Of a stretch of 64,000 nucleotides of DNA, positions 32,812-42,354 are shown one piece after another. The DNA lies in contig CAYJGW010000003.1 of NCBI GenBank assembly GCA_964369425.1, positions 27,017 to 91,016 on the forward strand, given 5' to 3'. Within the stretch, counting starts at the first letter, position 1. The number at the start of each line of letters is the position of its first letter. The notes beneath the pieces were generated by a model. It saw only the letters and a program-made list of their open reading frames with translations, was not told the origin of the DNA and ran no database searches. The DNA comes from CAUPWF01 sp964369425. GTDB taxonomy: Bacteria > Bacillota > Clostridia > Lachnospirales > Lachnospiraceae. The translations under genes were made by a program, and so were the position numbers.

Positions 32812-33799
32812 AGTATAATGGCACCCCACTTTCAAACTGCTCCGTTACATCCATCAATATCTCTGCTTCTGATTTTGGTATTAATCCCTGTATTTGATTT
32901 AATAGTAAGCTACCCATCGTCAATTCACTCGTTGGTTGGTGTAAAGTCGATACACCTAATTCTGACATCATATCGTTTGCCATCACTTCATACGAAGAGA
33001 TTTCATCAATTAATCCGTTATCTACTGCTTGTGTAGCCGTATATACTCTTCCATCTGCAAGTGCCTTCACTTGCTCTTCTGTCATTCCTCTGCCATGCTC
33101 AATGACATCCACAAATCGTTCATAACTCTCATCAACAATGGATTGGTAAATTGCAATTTGTTCTGGGCTGTTTGGATCACTTGCTTTATTCACTCCACTG
33201 GTAATTGTCACTTCTTCAATCCCCAATTTTTCATAAAGACCTGACAAATCATACATACTCATAATTACCCCTATAGAACCTGTTGTGGTATTCATATTGG
33301 CGTAAATCTTATCAGCTGATGCTGTAACATAATAGCCACCTGACGCCGCATAATGAGCCATATAGCTCCATACTGGTCTACCTGTAAACTCTTGGTATTC
33401 GCGCACTTTATTATATAGTTCTTCTGATTCATACACCGTTCCTCCTGGAGAGTTGATGTACATCAATATTCCCTGATTGTAATCATCCACCATCATAGCA
33501 TCGATATAATCCATCATAGCATCGTGCTGATACCCTTCAGAAATCGTTCCAAAGATTGTAGTCTCATAACTTTGTGGTTGAATCGTCCCTTCTACTGACA
33601 CAATTCCGATATAATCTTCGAGCGGCGGCGTCTCTCCCAAAGAGGATGCTGCAAGGTCACTCCATAGATTGCTCTCTGTCTCATCAACAGACCAAAAGTT
33701 ATTCCACGCTGAATTAACCAACACACTTGTAACCCCAATTGTAATAAATCCGATTATTGCTACAACTAAACCTATTATCTGTTTCTTCTCCATGTCCAC
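32792..33799 (-). CDS. sppA: Signal peptide peptidase SppA (S49 family)
   Basis: A 335-residue membrane-bound serine protease that clears signal-peptide remnants. One N-terminal membrane segment (about 7-28), the motif SPGGTVYESEELY, the catalytic Ser in AHYAASGGYYV, and TGSIGVIM follow the short Gram-positive SppA pattern. The conserved Lys dyad lies further down (ITSGVNKASDP). Its stop lies within the RDD gene start region; it is 16 bp from pheT. Confidence 0.93.
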   Translation of the reverse strand: MDMEKKQIIGLVVAIIGFITIGVTSVLVNSAWNNFWSVDETESNLWSDLAASSLGETPPLEDYIGIVSVEGTIQPQSYETTIFGTISEGYQHDAMMDYIDAMMVDDYNQGILMYINSPGGTVYESEELYNKVREYQEFTGRPVWSYMAHYAASGGYYVTASADKIYANMNTTTGSIGVIMSMYDLSGLYEKLGIEEVTITSGVNKASDPNSPEQIAIYQSIVDESYERFVDVIEHGRGMTEEQVKALADGRVYTATQAVDNGLIDEISSYEVMANDMMSELGVSTLHQPTSELTMGSLLLNQIQGLIPKSEAEILMDVTEQFESGVPLYYAEQIQ

Positions 33800-33815
33800 C
33801 TCTTTATCTTATCTT

Positions 33816-36233
33816 CTATTGACGTAACTCGATTCCTAATCTTCCCAATTCTTTCAATATCTTCTTCATTGCTGGCGCAATATCATTTTCTTCCAAAGTC
33901 TTATCTTTTGCTCTAAAGGCAATGGAATACGCCACTGATTTGCATCCTTCTTTAATCTGATTTCCTTCATACAAGTCAAAAAGTTCACAACTTTCTAAGT
34001 ATGCTCCACCATTTTTCATAATGATAGCTTCTACTTCTCCCACCATAATTTCTTTTGGCATTACCATACTCAAATCACGTGTTACAGCTGGGAACTTCGC
34101 AATCCCTTCATACAAGCGATCAAAGTTCACAAACTGCTCAAATGTCAGCATATCAATCACTGCGACATACACTCTATCGCCGATGTTGTATCTATCAGCA
34201 ACTTCTGGATGAATTTCACCCAAATAACCAATTGTTTCACCACCGTACTCTACTACCGCTTGACGTCCTGGATGTAAATATGGCTTTTTCTCATTTGGGT
34301 TATATGCGATTCGTTGATTCATTCCTGCTTTTTCAAATAAGCTTTCAACTACACCTTTCATCGAAAAGAAATCGCCCTCACCATACATTCCAAGTGTCAA
34401 TTGCATTCTCTCTTCTGGAAGTTCTGTAACAGGAACTTGCTTTGGTAAATAAATATTCCCTAATTCATACAGTTTTACATTTTTATTTCTACGGTTATAA
34501 TTCGTTGCAAGTGAAGTCAGCATTCCATTTAGAGAAGTTGTTCTCATAACACTATAATCTTCCCCTAGAGGATTCATAATTGTAACCACTGCACGCTCTT
34601 TTGCATCTTCTGCAAACATCAACTTATCAAATACTTTTGGACTTTCAAAAGAATAGGTCATTCCTTGACTGAATCCACAAAATTCTGCTACACCTCTAGC
34701 CATTGCTTCTACACGAAGTTTGTAAGATAACTTTCCAGTAGTCGCTTCCCCACTTGGAAGTGTTGTAGGAATGTTATCGTATCCATAAAATCTAGCAACT
34801 TCTTCCGCTAAGTCAGCAGTGCGGAATAAATCATGTCTAAATGTAGGTGCAATCACCTCATTTGTCTCTTCTTTATACTCTAAACCTGCATAACCAAAAT
34901 ACTCTAGCATCTCTTCTTTCGAAATATCTGTTCCTAGTAAACCATTGATTTTTTCAACTTCAAACGGAATTAGCACCGGCTCTTTTTTCTTTCCATAAGC
35001 ATCTACCATTCCGCCTACCACTTCACCAATTCCAAGTTCCTCGATTAGTTGGCATGCGCGATTTATTGCTAATTCTGCATTATTTGGATCCAAACCTTTT
35101 TCAAACTTACCAGACGCATCTGTTCTGAGTCCAACCTTTTTACTGGATAATCGGATGTTTGTACCATCAAAACAAGCTGACTCTAAAAGCATCGTCTCTA
35201 CTGAGTCCGTAATCATAGAATTTTCTCCACCCATGATTCCTGCAATTGCAACAGGCTTCTTTCCGTCACAAATCATTAATACACTCTCATCTAATTTACG
35301 CTCTTGTCCATCCAATGTAACGAATGTATCATTTTCCTTTGCGTGACGAACAATGATTTCATTCCCTTCGATTGTCGACAAATCAAATGCATGCATTGGT
35401 TGTCCTAACTCTTCCATTACATAATTGGTAATATCAACCATGTTGTTGATAGGTCTAATTCCAACAGAAGCCAATCGTCTTTGCATCCATTTTGGAGATG
35501 GGCCAATCTTCACATTTTTCACTACTCTAGCACAATATCTCGGGCATAGCTCACTATCTTCTACTGTCACTTTTATATAATTATTTACATCATCATTATC
35601 ACCTGTCTTCGCAATCACTGGTGGGTGAAATTCTTTTCTAAACGTAGCCGCTGCTTCTCTTGCAAGTCCAACCACACTAAAACAATCCACACGATTTGAA
35701 GTCACTTCGTACTCTACGATTACATCGTCTCTTGAAAGTTCTTTGATTGCACATGTCCCAACTTCTACACTATCTTCAAAGATATAGATTCCATTCTCTG
35801 GTGATTCTGGGTACATCTCTGTTGTTGATCCTAATTCTTCGATCGAACACATCATCCCATAGCTTTCCACACCTCTTAACTTACCCTTTTTAATCTTCAT
35901 TCCACCAGCAATCGCCTTACCATCTTTGCTACCTGCAACTCGACCACCATCTAGAACAACTGGTACTTTTAGTCCTTCTTCTACATTGGTTGCTCCTGTT
36001 ACAATTTGCACGCTCTCACTTCCAATATTTACTTGGCACACTACAAGTTTATCTGCATCTGGATGCTTTTCTATTTTAGTAATTTGTCCTACTACAATTT
36101 TTTCTAAGTTTTCATCTAATTTTTCATACCCTTCCACATTGGTTCCCGAAAGAGTCATTCCATCTACATATGTCTTTATATCTACGTCCAATTCTGGAAC
36201 GTATTGCTTAATCCATGATAACGAAGTATTCAT
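33816..36233 (-). CDS. pheT: Phenylalanyl-tRNA synthetase beta subunit
   Basis: 805 residues, full length. N-terminal tRNA-binding (EMAP-like) domain (about 42-155), B3/B4 editing domain (about 215-390), B5 domain (about 400-475) and C-terminal anticodon-binding FDX-ACB domain (about 712-805, ending RLGIELRQ). It partners PheS to form the alpha2-beta2 enzyme. It lies 31 bp downstream of pheS in the same T-box-controlled operon. Confidence 0.98.
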   Translation of the reverse strand: MNTSLSWIKQYVPELDVDIKTYVDGMTLSGTNVEGYEKLDENLEKIVVGQITKIEKHPDADKLVVCQVNIGSESVQIVTGATNVEEGLKVPVVLDGGRVAGSKDGKAIAGGMKIKKGKLRGVESYGMMCSIEELGSTTEMYPESPENGIYIFEDSVEVGTCAIKELSRDDVIVEYEVTSNRVDCFSVVGLAREAAATFRKEFHPPVIAKTGDNDDVNNYIKVTVEDSELCPRYCARVVKNVKIGPSPKWMQRRLASVGIRPINNMVDITNYVMEELGQPMHAFDLSTIEGNEIIVRHAKENDTFVTLDGQERKLDESVLMICDGKKPVAIAGIMGGENSMITDSVETMLLESACFDGTNIRLSSKKVGLRTDASGKFEKGLDPNNAELAINRACQLIEELGIGEVVGGMVDAYGKKKEPVLIPFEVEKINGLLGTDISKEEMLEYFGYAGLEYKEETNEVIAPTFRHDLFRTADLAEEVARFYGYDNIPTTLPSGEATTGKLSYKLRVEAMARGVAEFCGFSQGMTYSFESPKVFDKLMFAEDAKERAVVTIMNPLGEDYSVMRTTSLNGMLTSLATNYNRRNKNVKLYELGNIYLPKQVPVTELPEERMQLTLGMYGEGDFFSMKGVVESLFEKAGMNQRIAYNPNEKKPYLHPGRQAVVEYGGETIGYLGEIHPEVADRYNIGDRVYVAVIDMLTFEQFVNFDRLYEGIAKFPAVTRDLSMVMPKEIMVGEVEAIIMKNGGAYLESCELFDLYEGNQIKEGCKSVAYSIAFRAKDKTLEENDIAPAMKKILKELGRLGIELRQ

Positions 36234-36264
36234 GTTCTTCCTCCTAAATATTTATTGTTTTATT

Positions 36265-37290
36265 TTAGAATTGCTTCAAAAAGCGAATGTCATTTTCATA
36301 TAATAAACGCATATCGTCTATCTCGTATTTTAGTAAGGCAATACGCTCTAATCCCATTCCAAATGCAAACCCTGTATACTCTTTTGGATCAATTCCACAC
36401 ATTTCCAGAACATGTGGGTGAACCATTCCGCATCCTAAAATTTCAATCCAACCTGAACCTTTACAGAAACGGCAACCTGAACCTTTACATTTAAAGCAAG
36501 TAACATCTACTTCCGCACTTGGCTCTGTAAACGGAAAATGGTGAGGTCTAAATTTTGTCTTTGTCTCTTCTCCGAATAATTCTTTTACAAATACATCTAA
36601 TGTACCTTTTAAGTCTGCAAAAGAAATATTCTTATCAATTACTAAACCTTCAATTTGATGGAAAGATGGTGAATGTGTTGCATCTACCTCATCTGAACGA
36701 AATACTCGTCCAGGCGAAAGGATACAAATCGGTAATTTACCTTCCTCCATAATTCTCGCTTGCACTGGTGAAGTCTGTGTTCTAAGTACAATTTCCTTAT
36801 TGATATAGAATGTATCTTGTTCATCTTTTGCTGGGTGATTCTCTGGAATATTCAATTTTTCAAAGTTATACTTATCATACTCTACTTCAGGACCTTCCAC
36901 CACTTCATATCCCATCCCAACAAAAATTCTCTCCACCTCTTCAAGTGCTATTGTATTAGGATGTCTATGTCCCATATTCACTTTTTTAGCTGGTAGTGTT
37001 ACATCAATTATTTCTTCTTTTAATTTAGCTTCACGCAACTCTTTCTCCATAATAGACTTTGAAGCTTCCAAAGCAGACTCTATCGCTTCGCGTGTTTCAT
37101 TTACCATTTGCCCTACTTTAGGACGATCTTCTGCTGACACATCTTTCATACCTTTTAAAACAGCAGTTAATTCACCTTTTTTTCCCAGGTACTTAATTCT
37201 AACGTCATTCAATAGTTCCAGTGACTCACAAGCTTTAATCTGTACTAAAGCTTCCTCTTTGATTGATTGTAATTTTTCTTTCATATTCAA
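36265..37290 (-). CDS. pheS: Phenylalanyl-tRNA synthetase alpha subunit
   Basis: 341 residues. An N-terminal coiled-coil tRNA-binding region (about 1-85) precedes the class II catalytic core with FRSDEVDATHSPSFHQIEGL (motif 2 region) and GFAFGMGLERIALLKY (motif 3). A Cys-rich loop CFKCKGSGCRFC near 250 is seen in some clostridial PheS. The preceding T-box makes expression depend on uncharged tRNA-Phe. Confidence 0.98.
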   Translation of the reverse strand: MNMKEKLQSIKEEALVQIKACESLELLNDVRIKYLGKKGELTAVLKGMKDVSAEDRPKVGQMVNETREAIESALEASKSIMEKELREAKLKEEIIDVTLPAKKVNMGHRHPNTIALEEVERIFVGMGYEVVEGPEVEYDKYNFEKLNIPENHPAKDEQDTFYINKEIVLRTQTSPVQARIMEEGKLPICILSPGRVFRSDEVDATHSPSFHQIEGLVIDKNISFADLKGTLDVFVKELFGEETKTKFRPHHFPFTEPSAEVDVTCFKCKGSGCRFCKGSGWIEILGCGMVHPHVLEMCGIDPKEYTGFAFGMGLERIALLKYEIDDMRLLYENDIRFLKQF

Positions 37291-37345
37291 AGTATCCTTT
37301 CAAACTTATTCCTTTATGCAATGGAAGCACTGCTTCCTTGTACAT

Positions 37346-37596
37346 AAAAAAACTCCATCCCCAAAAGGGACGAAGTCATATCGCGGTACCACCCTAATTT
37401 CTATATTCATATCATATAGACCCTTAGCTACGTAACGTGTAGGCACGTCATCTTCTACTCATTTCAAAAATGCAGCTCCTGTGCGAACTTCAACCTTTCA
37501 TCTGAACCAAAGAAGTCTTTCAGCTATTGACCTCTCTCTCTGTTGGAAAATAAAACTCTACTTAACACAATCATCGCCTTTGTATATTCTAATTTC
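37346..37596 (-). ncRNA. T-box riboswitch upstream of pheST
   Basis: The 14-nt T-box core AGGGTGGTACCGCG lies at 37395-37382, followed by a 10-bp terminator stem (ACTTCGTCCC with GGGATGGAGT) and seven U (37352-37346). An upstream Stem I region is about 170 nt long. Binding of uncharged tRNA favours the antiterminator. Phe-type TTC triplets occur in the Stem I 3' side, but I could not fix which is the specifier. Confidence 0.95.
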
Positions 37597-37602
37597 TTCC
37601 TT

Positions 37603-37630
37603 ATTCTAACATATGTGACTCACTTGTCAA
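37603..37630 (-). promoter_or_regulatory. pheST promoter
   Basis: Consensus TTGACA (37630-37625), 16 nt, TAGAAT (37608-37603) on the minus strand. The -35 lies just inside the 3' end of the YihY-like gene. This gives a leader of about 305 nt. Confidence 0.75.
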
Positions 37631-38447
37631 GGTGTTTTCTCTCTAATTGCCTCTTAAATACATTAATCTGTGCTCCAATCAACAAAATATACATACAAGC
37701 ATACATCCAAAGCAAAGAAAGTGCTACTGTAGTAAAGCTACCATACATGTCTTGAAACCCTTTTGATACATCTACGTAGACTGAAATTCCAAAAGAGACC
37801 ACAACCCATCCTATCGCACTAAACACTGCACCAGGTATCAAGTTTTTAACAGTTTCCTTTCTGTTTGGCAAATATTTATAAACAAGAATAAATACCACAC
37901 ACAATACCGCTACGGAAATCAAAACCCTAAAACTTAAAACTAATTTAACCACCTCAGCCCATATTTGAAAATGTTCTTCAACCATCTTATTAATAGAATT
38001 TCCAAATACAAGCAATACCCACGATAGTATGATTGAAATCAAAAACAATAACATATAAAATGCTGCTCTGATTCGAAGGAAAATATAATTTCGCGTTTCT
38101 AATTTATGATTCACCAAACTTAGCCCTCTCGACAACGAAAGTACGCCTCTACAAGATGACCACAAAGCCACTACAATCGAAACCGGTAAAAATCCAACAG
38201 ACTGGTTATACGCTTGCTCTACCAACGAAGTAATCATTGTATTAATCGTCTGTGGAAATATCTCCATAATATACGCCAATACGTCTGCTTGCGATACTGA
38301 TGTATATTGAACTAACATAGTCAATAATAGCAATATCGGCACTAATGATAACATAAAAAAATATGCTGCTTGCGATGCATATGCACTGATATGACTTCTA
38401 TTTGCTTCTCGTAAAAAGATACGCATCAATAAATAATATCTTCGCAT
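37620..38447 (-). CDS. YihY/BrkB-family membrane protein
   Basis: 275 residues with about six hydrophobic segments and the family-type SHISAYASQAAYFFMLSLVP near the N-terminus, then GAVFSAIGWVVVSFGISVYV and FTTVALSLLWMYACMYILLIGAQIN at the end. This family was once called ribonuclease BN by error; members are inner-membrane proteins of unclear function, possibly transport. The 3' end carries the pheS promoter. It is 55 bp downstream of the SpoIID-like gene. Confidence 0.85.
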   Translation of the reverse strand: MRRYYLLMRIFLREANRSHISAYASQAAYFFMLSLVPILLLLTMLVQYTSVSQADVLAYIMEIFPQTINTMITSLVEQAYNQSVGFLPVSIVVALWSSCRGVLSLSRGLSLVNHKLETRNYIFLRIRAAFYMLLFLISIILSWVLLVFGNSINKMVEEHFQIWAEVVKLVLSFRVLISVAVLCVVFILVYKYLPNRKETVKNLIPGAVFSAIGWVVVSFGISVYVDVSKGFQDMYGSFTTVALSLLWMYACMYILLIGAQINVFKRQLERKHLDK

Positions 38448-38502
38448 CTGTCATCCCCCTTTTTCTACTGTCCTTCTTAAAATAGTAACATAACTTTTCT
38501 GA

Positions 38503-39873
38503 TTATTCAATAATCTCAGTCCCTACATAAAAAGTATAAAGAATTTCTTGATACGACTTTCCTGCTTTTGCCATCTCATTTGCTCCATGTTGACTCATTC
38601 CAATACCATGCCCATAACCTCCACCTGTTATAACAAAATCATCACCTTGATTCACAACTTCGAAAAAAGCACTTGGTAACAATGTCGTTCCAGTGACAAC
38701 AGTGCCATCATTTTTTTGAATCGAATAACTAGTACCCCCTAGTGCCCTACGAATTTTATTTTCTGTCTGAACTATAATTTCTCCAGCATCTCCAGTTGCC
38801 TTGATTTCTAATGCAATCTCTCCTACGCCTCGTCTCGTCACCTCAAAAGTCTGTAAATTTCCGATTTCAGTTTTTGTATTCAACTCCAGCATATACTCTA
38901 ATTCCTTCCTAGACATCGTCACACTCCAATGATACCAAGGGAGGTGTGATTCATACACATGTTCCCCTTCCATAACAGGAATTCCTTTTAGATATGCATT
39001 TGTATCTGTCATTTCCGTTCCCCATGCTCCTAGATCTGTCGTATGCCCACTAGAGGTGGAGAAAAAATATGTCGTAATCACACTTCCGTTATATCCCAAT
39101 TTCTCATTTTTTGTCTCATCTATAGCTAAATTACCCATCTCTGACTCTGTTGAATTATTATAAACCTGATAAGAAGTGCTATCATCTACATGTGCTTCAT
39201 ACTCTGGGTATGCATATCCTGTCATATGATTGTAAGCGTAGCTTCTAGCACATACAGCTTGTGCCTTTAATGCTTCTTTTTCAAAATATGATGGCATTTC
39301 ACTTGGCAATACACCTTTCAAGTAGTCTTCTAAATCCAATTCATTTACAATAGCTATTCCCTCTTGAGTAGAAAACAGTTCAATGATTCCAGCATAAAAA
39401 GGAATTCCTGCTCCCCTTTGGATAGAATGAACCTGAATCTTCTCTCCTTCTACCACAGGTTCTAGAACAATGCTCCCCTCAGCAAATCTAGGATCACTTG
39501 GAAGAATCTCTATGATTTGCCCACCTGGAACAATTTCTTCACTTCCAGTTTTCATTATTTTCACACCACCTGGTGCCATAACTTGAACAGTTGAATGAGT
39601 CAATTCAGCAAATCCATTCGTCTTTAATAACACTCGAATTGTTGTTATCAGCGTCTCCAACTCTTCTTTTGCTTCTTGTTCTTCTTTTGCTCCCTCATTC
39701 TCTATCACTTCAGGCTCTTCTATTTTAACTTTCGGGAGTTCCTCTTGGGATTCTACAAGTTTTAAAACCACTAAAAAAACTGCTACTATACTCAGTATTA
39801 CTATCCATATTTTCTTATTTCGATGCAACCATATTAATTTTTCTTTCATTTCTTTTATCCAATTATACTTCAA
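38503..39873 (-). CDS. SpoIID/LytB-domain protein
   Basis: 456 residues. A cytoplasmic start, one membrane segment (about 21-40), a Glu-rich linker (about 43-75), an SH3-like region and then a SpoIID domain (about 165-450). The catalytic Glu of SpoIID lytic transglycosylases is in GVLPSEMPSYF (about 188-198), followed by KAQAVCARSYA. The end GHGIGMSQHGANEMAKAGKSY is typical. It probably cleaves peptidoglycan during engulfment or, if a paralogue, vegetative remodelling. Confidence 0.9.
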   Translation of the reverse strand: MKYNWIKEMKEKLIWLHRNKKIWIVILSIVAVFLVVLKLVESQEELPKVKIEEPEVIENEGAKEEQEAKEELETLITTIRVLLKTNGFAELTHSTVQVMAPGGVKIMKTGSEEIVPGGQIIEILPSDPRFAEGSIVLEPVVEGEKIQVHSIQRGAGIPFYAGIIELFSTQEGIAIVNELDLEDYLKGVLPSEMPSYFEKEALKAQAVCARSYAYNHMTGYAYPEYEAHVDDSTSYQVYNNSTESEMGNLAIDETKNEKLGYNGSVITTYFFSTSSGHTTDLGAWGTEMTDTNAYLKGIPVMEGEHVYESHLPWYHWSVTMSRKELEYMLELNTKTEIGNLQTFEVTRRGVGEIALEIKATGDAGEIIVQTENKIRRALGGTSYSIQKNDGTVVTGTTLLPSAFFEVVNQGDDFVITGGGYGHGIGMSQHGANEMAKAGKSYQEILYTFYVGTEIIE

Positions 39874-39926
39874 CCTATACCCCTCATTTCTTCATACGCT
39901 GCCAACTTATAATCTCTAATCTATGC

Positions 39927-39955
39927 AAAAAAGCAGCTGCTCATGCAGCTGCTTT
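39927..39955 (-). terminator. Intrinsic terminator downstream of the 6S RNA
   Basis: An 11-bp stem AAAGCAGCTGC/GCAGCTGCTTT with a 4-nt loop and six U on the minus strand. It lies about 86 nt past the expected mature 6S 3' end and 54 bp upstream of the SpoIID start. Confidence 0.9.
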
Positions 39956-40040
39956 ACTTAACGAAATAACCAAGTATCTCATCTCATCTTTAGTAGTCTA
40001 AAATGTAATTCATCTTCTATGTAGATTATAACTTCATCTT

Positions 40041-40228
40041 ATCCTATGTAACACCCAAAATGCCGTTTCCTGTATTTTGACGCCTAGCCAAAGCTAGGTG
40101 GGCAACCGCATTCAATCCTCAATCTTCCACTACTCACTGATGGCCTGACATCGTATTAAAAATATAGGAATCCCGTAAACGTAGTTGTAGGTTCAAAATA
40201 ACAAGAGTTGTCGTACACCCCAGGTTCT
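40041..40228 (-). ncRNA. ssrS: 6S RNA (probable)
   Basis: A 188-nt non-coding stretch starting about 7 nt after a near-consensus promoter. It contains segments I associate with clostridial 6S RNAs: GAACCTACAA, CGGGATTCC, GCGGTTGCCCACCTAG and CAGGAAACGG. Its ends can pair (CCT..TGTA with TACA..AGG), as in the long closing stem. 6S RNA mimics an open promoter and binds housekeeping RNA polymerase. Recognition is from memory of the family, not a covariance search. Confidence 0.7.
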
Positions 40229-40234
40229 ATAAGT

Positions 40235-40263
40235 ATTATATCCCAACATCGCAAAAATAACAA
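40235..40263 (-). promoter_or_regulatory. 6S RNA promoter
   Basis: Minus-strand TTGTTA (40263-40258), 17 nt, perfect TATAAT (40240-40235). The MITE target duplication starts 22 bp upstream of the -35. Confidence 0.8.
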
Positions 40264-40284
40264 GATTTTTCGAAAAAATTTAAC

Positions 40285-40473
40285 TACTTTTTGTAACAAT
40301 TCAGCCTTGCGGCTGAATACAAGTGATTCTGCGATATGCTTGCATAGCAGCAGATGAACCTTGTAATACAGCCATAAGGCGCTTTGCCGTAATCGAGGAT
40401 ATAGCTACGTAGTAGCGTAATTGGTCGTGTAACGACCTATCCGAGATGTTAGGCTGAATTGTTACTACTTTTT
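40285..40473. mobile_element. Miniature inverted-repeat element (MITE) with 8-bp target duplication
   Basis: A 173-bp element (40293-40465) with perfect 14-bp terminal inverted repeats GTAACAATTCAGCC / GGCTGAATTGTTAC, flanked on both sides by the identical octamer TACTTTTT (40285-40292 and 40466-40473). The left end also forms a hairpin with the next bases (CAGCC-TTGC-GGCTG type). The interior has further stem-like parts (GGTCGTGTAACGACC) and no ORF. These are the structural marks of a non-autonomous transposable element; its transposase is not in the window. Confidence 0.8.
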
Positions 40474-40475
40474 AC

Positions 40476-40507
40476 AAAAGCCTCACCCAATATTGGGCAA
40501 GGCTTTG
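40476..40507 (-). terminator. pckA terminator
   Basis: Stem AAGCCT/AGGCTT extended by CCCAATATTGGG, then TTTTG on the minus strand; the U-run is short and the MITE target duplication begins immediately beyond. Confidence 0.75.
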
Positions 40508-40522
40508 AATAAACTCTATTTA

Positions 40523-42214
40523 TTAAGCTAACTCAGCAACAATCTTCTTGATTGCTTCTAAAGCTTCGTCTGGTAACTTATCGTATCCTTCTTTAGCTGT
40601 TGCAAATTTCTCAACTGCTACAACACGAGAAGCCATTCCATCGCTTAATTGCTTTTTGTAATCAGCATTGTTAAGATCTGGTACAAATCCTTCCCACTCG
40701 AAGATTTCGATATCTGTGAAGTTACCCCATTGCTTAAATTCTGCTTTTCCTTCTACAATTGCTTCAAGAATTCCAAGTGTATCTTTAGGTTGAACTTTCT
40801 TGCCCATGAAGTCTCCAGTATTGATGATGTAGCAATCAACATTCTTCTCTTCAACTAATTTCTTGAACTTCTCATAGTCATTTACTAGAGGATATGTTCT
40901 AAATGGGTTTGCATAAGGTACGAAACGAAGTGCATTCATATCTGTTCCTGCTGCAACACGCTCTGCTGATGATGTTTTAGTAGCTAGAGTAGCTCCCATA
41001 ACTGATGCAAGTGCAGATCCTTTTAATTTTACTACTGGTGGAATTGTAGGATCTTTCATAATCCAGAAGATTGAATTACAAGGTGCATCAATCTTGTCCA
41101 CACGGTTTGGTGACCATAACTTAGACTTAATAGCACGTCCATTACCATTTCTGATATCTTCTGTTACTAATTGAACTTTTCCTTCTTCGTCAATAGTAGC
41201 TGAACAGTTTTGTGCTGTTACTAAGTACTTATTATCTTCACATCCTGCTGGATAATCTTGAGTCTTATCAAAGTAAGATGGCTCTAAAGCTACAGATGAA
41301 CAAGTATCTGTATTGATGATGAATGCATCATCGTGAAGTACTGTAATTCCGTATTTTCCACCGTGTTGAGCATGTGTAATTGTTGATTTTCCTGATCCAG
41401 ATAATCCGAACACAGATGCAACATACTTGCTATTATCTGCTAATGTGTACTCTTTTTGTCCACCGTGGCATGATGCATATCCGTTACGGTTAGCAATTGC
41501 CCAAGCCATTGTAAGAGTTCCTTTTTTGTGCTCTCCAAAGTATCTCATACCTAGGATACATGCACAGTTAGTATCTGTATTAAAGTAGCATAAGCATTTT
41601 GGATCGCTTAGGCAGCTCAAGTCTACTCCTGGACGGTCAGAACCATTCCATTGTGGGTCAGAGAAGATATAGATATCTGCTTCTTTTCCATCTCCTACCA
41701 TTACAGAGTTCTTGTACATCTTCACATACTCATCTGCCATATATTGGAAGTTTAACATCCAAGAATATAATATATTTTCTTCACCTTCTGGAATCATTAA
41801 GTGAGCTTTTACCATAAATTCTGGGTCAAGTCCAACATAAACTTCCGCGTGATACATTGTCTTATAACGAGTCTCATAGATTGCATCCATAGCTACTTTA
41901 TCAAGTTCACCACAGTTTACTCCTGGCTCTCCTGAGATTCTTCTAGCTGCTGCATAACGTCCTGTAATAGCTCCGTCATTAAAAAGTAATACTTTCGCAT
42001 CTGACTCAAGTCCGAATTCTTCCCCTCTGTAAACTGGCATATCTGTCACTACAGTACCTGGAGATGTCTTAGCTAATTCATAAGCCTCTTTCAATGTGTT
42101 AACTTTGATTACGTTATTTCCGTAAAATGCTGCTTCGATGATTGATCTTGTTTTAGAAAAACCTGTTTTCCCTGCACCAATCTCGCTTAATGGATAATTT
42201 GCTTTTGTTGCCAT
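40523..42214 (-). CDS. pckA: Phosphoenolpyruvate carboxykinase (ATP type)
   Basis: 563 residues. The kinase P-loop GLSGSGKSTITHAQHGG (about 271-287), metal- and substrate-binding LHDDAFII and the Arg-containing SGEPGVNCGELDKVAMDAIYETRYK region match ATP-dependent PEPCK. It converts oxaloacetate and ATP to PEP and CO2; in fermenting anaerobes it often runs toward oxaloacetate for succinate or propionate formation. A strong promoter and AAGGAGG precede it. Confidence 0.95.
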   Translation of the reverse strand: MATKANYPLSEIGAGKTGFSKTRSIIEAAFYGNNVIKVNTLKEAYELAKTSPGTVVTDMPVYRGEEFGLESDAKVLLFNDGAITGRYAAARRISGEPGVNCGELDKVAMDAIYETRYKTMYHAEVYVGLDPEFMVKAHLMIPEGEENILYSWMLNFQYMADEYVKMYKNSVMVGDGKEADIYIFSDPQWNGSDRPGVDLSCLSDPKCLCYFNTDTNCACILGMRYFGEHKKGTLTMAWAIANRNGYASCHGGQKEYTLADNSKYVASVFGLSGSGKSTITHAQHGGKYGITVLHDDAFIINTDTCSSVALEPSYFDKTQDYPAGCEDNKYLVTAQNCSATIDEEGKVQLVTEDIRNGNGRAIKSKLWSPNRVDKIDAPCNSIFWIMKDPTIPPVVKLKGSALASVMGATLATKTSSAERVAAGTDMNALRFVPYANPFRTYPLVNDYEKFKKLVEEKNVDCYIINTGDFMGKKVQPKDTLGILEAIVEGKAEFKQWGNFTDIEIFEWEGFVPDLNNADYKKQLSDGMASRVVAVEKFATAKEGYDKLPDEALEAIKKIVAELA

Positions 42215-42250
42215 TTTAAATATTCCTCCTTAAATTCCGAATTTGATATC

Positions 42251-42279
42251 ATTATCTCATTTTCTCTACCTAAAGTCAA
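42251..42279 (-). promoter_or_regulatory. pckA promoter
   Basis: TTGACT (42279-42274), exactly 17 nt, GATAAT (42256-42251) on the minus strand, with A-tracts upstream. Confidence 0.75.
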
Positions 42280-42319
42280 TCTTTTTTTGAAAGTTTTGTT
42301 TTTTCATTTTTCATTTCAC

Positions 42320-42349
42320 ACCGTTTTTTCGTAATCTTTACCGTTTTTT
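42320..42349. promoter_or_regulatory. Two direct repeats upstream of the pckA promoter
   Basis: The decamer ACCGTTTTTT occurs at 42320-42329 and 42340-42349, exactly 20 bp (two helical turns) apart, 41-70 bp upstream of the -35. This spacing suits a regulator bound on one DNA face. Confidence 0.35.
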
Positions 42350-42354
42350 AACCC

